Shown here one piece after another: positions 59,866 to 64,000 of a DNA stretch of 64,000 nucleotides. The notes beneath the pieces were generated by a model, which saw only the letters and a program-made list of their open reading frames with translations, had not been told where the DNA came from and ran no database searches. Each line of letters starts with the position of its first letter. Positions within the stretch are counted from its first letter, which is position 1. A program made the translations under genes and the position numbers. This DNA is from Lineus longissimus (lineage: Eukaryota > Nemertea > Pilidiophora > Heteronemertea > Lineidae), in NCBI RefSeq assembly GCF_910592395.1, contig NC_088310.1:7697501-7761500 (forward strand), read 5' to 3'.

Positions 59866-60026
59866 CTTCTGAACTTTAAAAAAGTTGAAACGTTCTCGTT
59901 GAAAACGAGAACGTCTGGATCTTGTCTGGATCTCGTTCTTCGGCCACTATCACTATCAACGGCCTTGCCCCTACAGAGTGTAACTCGTTTCTTGCTTGTT
60001 GGATTTTGCATTTTTGCATTTTCCAT
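59866..60026 (-). CDS. Candidate first coding exon (left partner of a divergent pair)
   Basis: Minus-strand ATG at 60026 opens a frame whose first 53 codons look coding: MENAKMQNPTSKKRVTLCRG, then KAVDSDSGRRTRSRQDPDVL and VFNENVSTFLKFR. Basic clusters (SKKR, GRRTRSR) would fit a nuclear protein. A possible donor AAG|GTGGAT at 59865/59866 is only moderate. The frame contains the perfect hairpin at 59890-59914. The start lies 97 bases from the opposite-strand ATG at 60123. No family recognised. Confidence 0.3.
59890..59914. repeat. Perfect 11-bp inverted repeat with 3-base loop
   Basis: ACGTTCTCGTT, loop GAA, AACGAGAACGT. It lies inside the candidate exon 59866-60026. Could be structural RNA, a protein-binding dyad or chance. 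Confidence 0.85.
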
Positions 60027-60122
60027 GTTGTACTCGAGTATGTTTTGTCTTTCGAGTTGTGAGCTTTATGCCTAACTTTCGTATTCGACTGATTATAACC
60101 AAGTTTGACGACCGACATTTTC
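60027..60122. promoter_or_regulatory. Candidate bidirectional promoter
   Basis: A 96-bp gap between two divergent candidate start codons. No TATA box at a useful place. Inference from gene arrangement only. Confidence 0.22.
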
Positions 60123-60319
60123 ATGACCCAAAACCCGAACGCGAAACCACCATTGACGTTGACAGATGTTTATAATCGCCTCCCCGTTAGTGTCGTTGAC
60201 AATATGCTTAAGCTGCTTAAGTTCCATCACAGCCGTCATCCAACTTATGATGTGGGGACGTGTTTACCTGTCAATGACTGCTCTGTGATAAATGCCATAG
60301 AACAAGAGCCTCCCCGAGT
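60123..60319 (+). CDS. Candidate first coding exon (right partner of a divergent pair)
   Basis: ATG at 60123 (context TTTTCATGACC) opens 65 codons up to a consensus-like donor GAGT|GTGAGT at 60319/60320 (phase 2); a stop follows at once if unspliced. Residues: MTQNPNAKPPLTLTDVYNRL, PVSVVDNMLKLLKFHHSRHP, TYDVGTCLPVNDCSVINAIE, QEPPR. The mix of hydrophobic helix (VVDNMLKLLKF) and polar/Pro ends is protein-like, and the strong donor at the end of the coding stretch supports an exon. No family recognised and no second exon identified before the right edge. Confidence 0.38.
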
Positions 60320-60329
60320 GTGAGTGTAC

Positions 60330-63300
60330 AAAAACTCTTTACAAACCGCAGGTTCTAAAGCACTCGTCTATATATTATCCGCTTTGAGAAACGAGACATG
60401 CTAGTAATCAAGCAGTTGCGAGTCCTCCAGAGGTAATGGCTTAGTGTGATGCTCTTGTCAGATAGTTGTTCAGACAGTCCTTGAATTTTAGAGTAACCTG
60501 TCCATTATCAGGTATGCTTTTTCAAGCCTGACTCCAGTTGAGTCCTATAACTAGCTAGGAAGAAGTGGTACTTAAATCTTGTCTGCATCACGTGACTATG
60601 GTAAATCATGTGACCAAGTTCCACAACTGGTCAGACCGCGACAAAGAATAAATATGTTGTTTTAATCACTGTTTTACGACCTACTTTAATTCTAGTTTGC
60701 GGGATTCTGCTTGAAAGATCACAGAAAGGTTTATTTGAAAATCTGTATGAGATTCCGCCAAAGATAGGAAGTAATTAGAGTGCATCCCTGGCGCATCATG
60801 TTTGATATAAAAATGGGATCTAAATTGACAGAAGGCGAAACGAAAGGTAATTAGCACTATTCGTATCGACTTTCATGCTCTTTTAAATGGCGTATCATTG
60901 TGATACGATTGAAATACCACGTTAAGGATGCGATCAAAGCTGGCCTGATCAGAAACCATGTGAAGCCAATCAATGAATGAATAAATGAACATGAATGAAC
61001 TTTTTTACACCCGGATTGTAAAGAAAAAAACTTTTTACTACTTTTCACACCCTTCTTATCGACAGGTGGTATTTCAGACAGAGGCTGCATGTGGGTCACA
61101 CCAACATCCCAGCATTTATTTTTTTTTGGCTATTAAATTATTAGTTATTTATTTATTCACTTCCATATTTTTTGGATGTTATTTTTCTTCTCATCGGGAT
61201 TGTGCATCTAATGTCCTCATACAAAATCAAGTTATTCTAAATCATCATTATTGAGGCCGATTCGCCAACAAACCATCATTGTGTATCAATCGATCGATTT
61301 ATCGAACATTTAAGACGAGATTAATCAATTAATCTGGCAAGGGTCGATAAACACAGCGTTCATCAGTCGGGCATCAGCGTTCAATGGTAGTAACAAAACC
61401 ACTTGAGAAAGACATCACTGATTTAATGAACGTATTGGTAAAGTTTCATACTACGAGTCAAGAAAAACATGTCCTACTTTTGATTTTCATAACAACAACT
61501 AAATTTGACCAAATTCACTTTCGAAACCAAATTTGACCATATTCGTTATGACTTATATTGGGCACATGGACCAGGAAATCTGCCAATTTCCATATAGAAA
61601 TAAAGAGGTCATTCAAAAACAAAGTCAGGTAATTTTTTTTTTACACGTAGTACGTTTTCATTGAGCATTGACCGATGCGACCAGATAAATCAAATCAATA
61701 TGAAGATTTTGCTGGTCCTGATCTGTATAATGAAATATAATAAAATTCGATGATGGTCAAGCGAAAATGTCGACATTCTTTACAAGACCGTTACCATGCT
61801 CACCCAGCATTCAAGTGGTCTCAATCTGAATGCGATTATTCAATGAATTCTTCTCAACAGCCTGCTTGGCTTCTAGAGTACATTACAGTACAACCCAATA
61901 AAGGCATTCCGAGAGAATGGGAAGTTCATGACGGCCTTTCATCAAATAGATGTTGATACACCGTTACACCTGGGCTTCGTATCAATACTTTGGCCCGAAT
62001 ACCATACTTTTCTCACCAACTATTCGAAAAACTTTCGTTGTAAATGCTTGCTTTATGATCTTTTGCTTCGTCATGCCGCCTTGGCAGAGATTATGGTTAG
62101 GTGCTTCAAAGCAGTTCATAGCCATAACAGCAGGTCAAGTATCTCTTAGATCCGAATGTACGCATCAGTTAAAAACTACCATATTTATACTGTACATGTA
62201 TATGCCATGGGAGAACCACTTCTGCGAGGAAACTATCGAGGGACTCAGAATTCAGGCATACGAGACGACCCGGAACCTGGACTTGGCACGAAATGCCCGG
62301 AGTTCAGGATTTCGATTCTCCAGAGTGCTTTTGAGGGTACCACCGCCACCGATACACCAGGCCTGGCTGATTCTGCATCTCCTGCACAAAAAGCTCAATA
62401 AACCAAATGCTACAAAAAATGTTGAAACATTTGCACAAATGTCTAATCAGCTTTAAAAATCCCCGGTTTGCATGGCGTGCCTTAAAAAACGTTGCACGGA
62501 TAAACCTCCTCTGACCTATCCAGCGGATCACACATAGTACTGTATCGCCCACAGGTACCCTCGAATTTCGAGATACTGCGACCCTTGGATCACCTGATAT
62601 TGCGCTTTTAAGTTGGAAACTGCCGAGTAGATTCTCCGTAGTAAATGCCATTTGGATACTCTATGACAAAGCGTTTCTTGGCCATCTCGAAACCCAGCTA
62701 GCCTAATGCGATTTGGCTAGTATTTTCATTTCTAAGGGATGTTCAGGACTTAAGCAGGGCAATGTAAGCTCCAGTGAATCACAATGAATGCACCAGGTCT
62801 TGACGACAACTGCAACCAGGAGCTTAATCTATAGAAGATATATTTAAGGGGATTGGGCAATGATTCATACGACCAAACCTGCGGGTGTGCGCATGTAACA
62901 CTAGCGATGTAAAGAAGATGAACTCTGCGATATGATTCTGGAAGATAATTCGAGAGCGGTTCGTTATATAGAACCTCGAGGCAAAATGCACCATCATGGC
63001 TGCATGATAAGCATTTTTGTCATTTTAAGCAAAATACGACCAAAATTTGGAATTATTTCAAAGAAGATTATTGTTCATAGTTATAATGTTTGGTTTGGTA
63101 GAAAAAAACCTGTTCTTGTAAGTAAAATGCAAAGTAATGGAAAAGTGCAAAAAATTTTGAATTTTGCAAAATTGCAAAGTTGCAAAATAAGATACCGGCG
63201 CTAGTAAGGTTTACAATGTACATGTACATATTGGATATCGTATGGAATATTTCAATTTGCATCTAAACTCATCTTATAGACTTGTACTTGTGTCTCTAAT

Positions 63301-64000
63301 CCTATTTTCCAAAGGTATACAAACGCCCACTTACCTACAACGTTGTCGAGTGCATTAGTTTAAGTAATAGAATAACGTGGTACGTTTTAAATAATTCCGA
63401 TACATATGATAAAATCCCTGGTATTACTAAATTTCTCAACATTTTTAATATGTTGACTCTGGATTCCATTCGATACGAGTATGGGAAGTGAAGTCTGGAT
63501 CCCGAGTTTAATTTTTTGTTATCACCCGTTCGTCTGCCAAAAACTAGGAATTATCATCGTAGTGGCGTCATGAACTGATTCCAGAACCCTGAATTTATCG
63601 ATTTCATAAGATAATATCATGCCAATGTCACCTACATGTATGATGTAGTTGCATTTAAAATGATATTTCGTGGGTGTATAACCTCTGTGAGTACACATTG
63701 CCAATGGCATGTTAGAGAGAATGACGAGAAAACATATATTGCCCAAGTCCCAATGCGGAGCACATCGATGGTGGGTGTGTAGATGGGTGGGGTTTGAATT
63801 GACATGAGAGGAGACAGACCCAGCTTGACGTAATTCCCCGTTGATATAAACTCTGTTTGAAATATATGCCCCTAATTATGTTTTAATCGACGATATCTGG
63901 GCAAGGTTGTTGGCAAGAGCCATTTTGAGAAAAATAAATTACATGTAATAACATGACGACAATTTAACTTTTTTCAGGTCTAAGAGTGAATACAGGGAAT
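60330..64000. other. Mostly non-coding right end
   Basis: If the gene starting at 60123 is real, this is largely its first intron(s). The only other coding-like segment seen is 62207-62401. The poly-T/poly-A tracts and short frames elsewhere carry no motif. Confidence 0.35.
62207..62401 (+). CDS. Candidate short open frame or terminal exon, unknown product
   Basis: ATG at 62207 is in a good context (TGCCATGGG). 64 codons read MGEPLLRGNYRGTQNSGIRD, DPEPGLGTKCPEF, RISILQSAFEGT, TATDTPGLADSASPAQKAQ, ending in a TAA that overlaps AATAAA (a possible poly(A) signal). Composition is protein-like (Pro, Gly, acidic). It could be a terminal exon entered from upstream, since the frame is open back to 62156, or chance. 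Confidence 0.22.
   Translation: MGEPLLRGNYRGTQNSGIRDDPEPGLGTKCPEFRISILQSAFEGTTATDTPGLADSASPAQKAQ

Overview
The window looks like nuclear DNA of a marine animal. It has a spliced-type gene landscape with very few long open frames, a muscarinic-type G-protein-coupled receptor, a eukaryotic tRNA-Thr with a pol III terminator, an APE-type LINE, many short inverted-repeat elements and minisatellites, and frequent ACATGTA and TAGGCCTA words. My inference is a marine invertebrate, perhaps an ambulacrarian such as an echinoderm or hemichordate. The sequence alone does not fix the phylum.

Layout. Bases 1-1355 (minus strand) hold the N-terminus, TM1-TM5 and most of the third intracellular loop of a muscarinic acetylcholine receptor; the gene continues past the left edge. 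Bases 1.4-22.5 kb are largely non-coding, with dispersed repeats, including three copies of a MITE-like family with ends GCCGTTCGT/ACGAACGGC. A tRNA-Thr(AGT) lies at 22569-22642 (minus). Directly after it come a tRNA-related repeat and a complete 1008-bp transposon (23301-24308) with 58-bp terminal inverted repeats and a perfect 9-bp target duplication. An old, diverged tandem repeat follows at 25.5-26.1 kb. Several short exon-like open segments at 19.7-35 kb suggest small spliced genes on both strands, the best being a 3'-terminal exon at 34680-34930 (plus).

The most unusual area is 31.8-34.6 kb. Two minisatellites (68 bp x 8 and 55 bp x 6) each begin with sequence also found in the terminal repeat of a short palindromic element. 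A second copy of one of those elements, without an array, sits 21 kb away at 55.7 kb.

Bases 37.3-41.7 kb (minus) carry a LINE of the CR1/L2/Jockey group with two uninterrupted frames and intact catalytic motifs. A second, unrelated LINE is present only as a 470-bp 5'-truncated tail (48122-48591) flanked by a target duplication. Bases 42-64 kb are again mostly non-coding, with further repeat copies and a pair of divergent candidate first exons around 60.0-60.1 kb that may share a promoter.

The only confident host protein gene is the receptor. The shorter exon candidates are offered with low confidence because splice structure cannot be proved from sequence reading alone.
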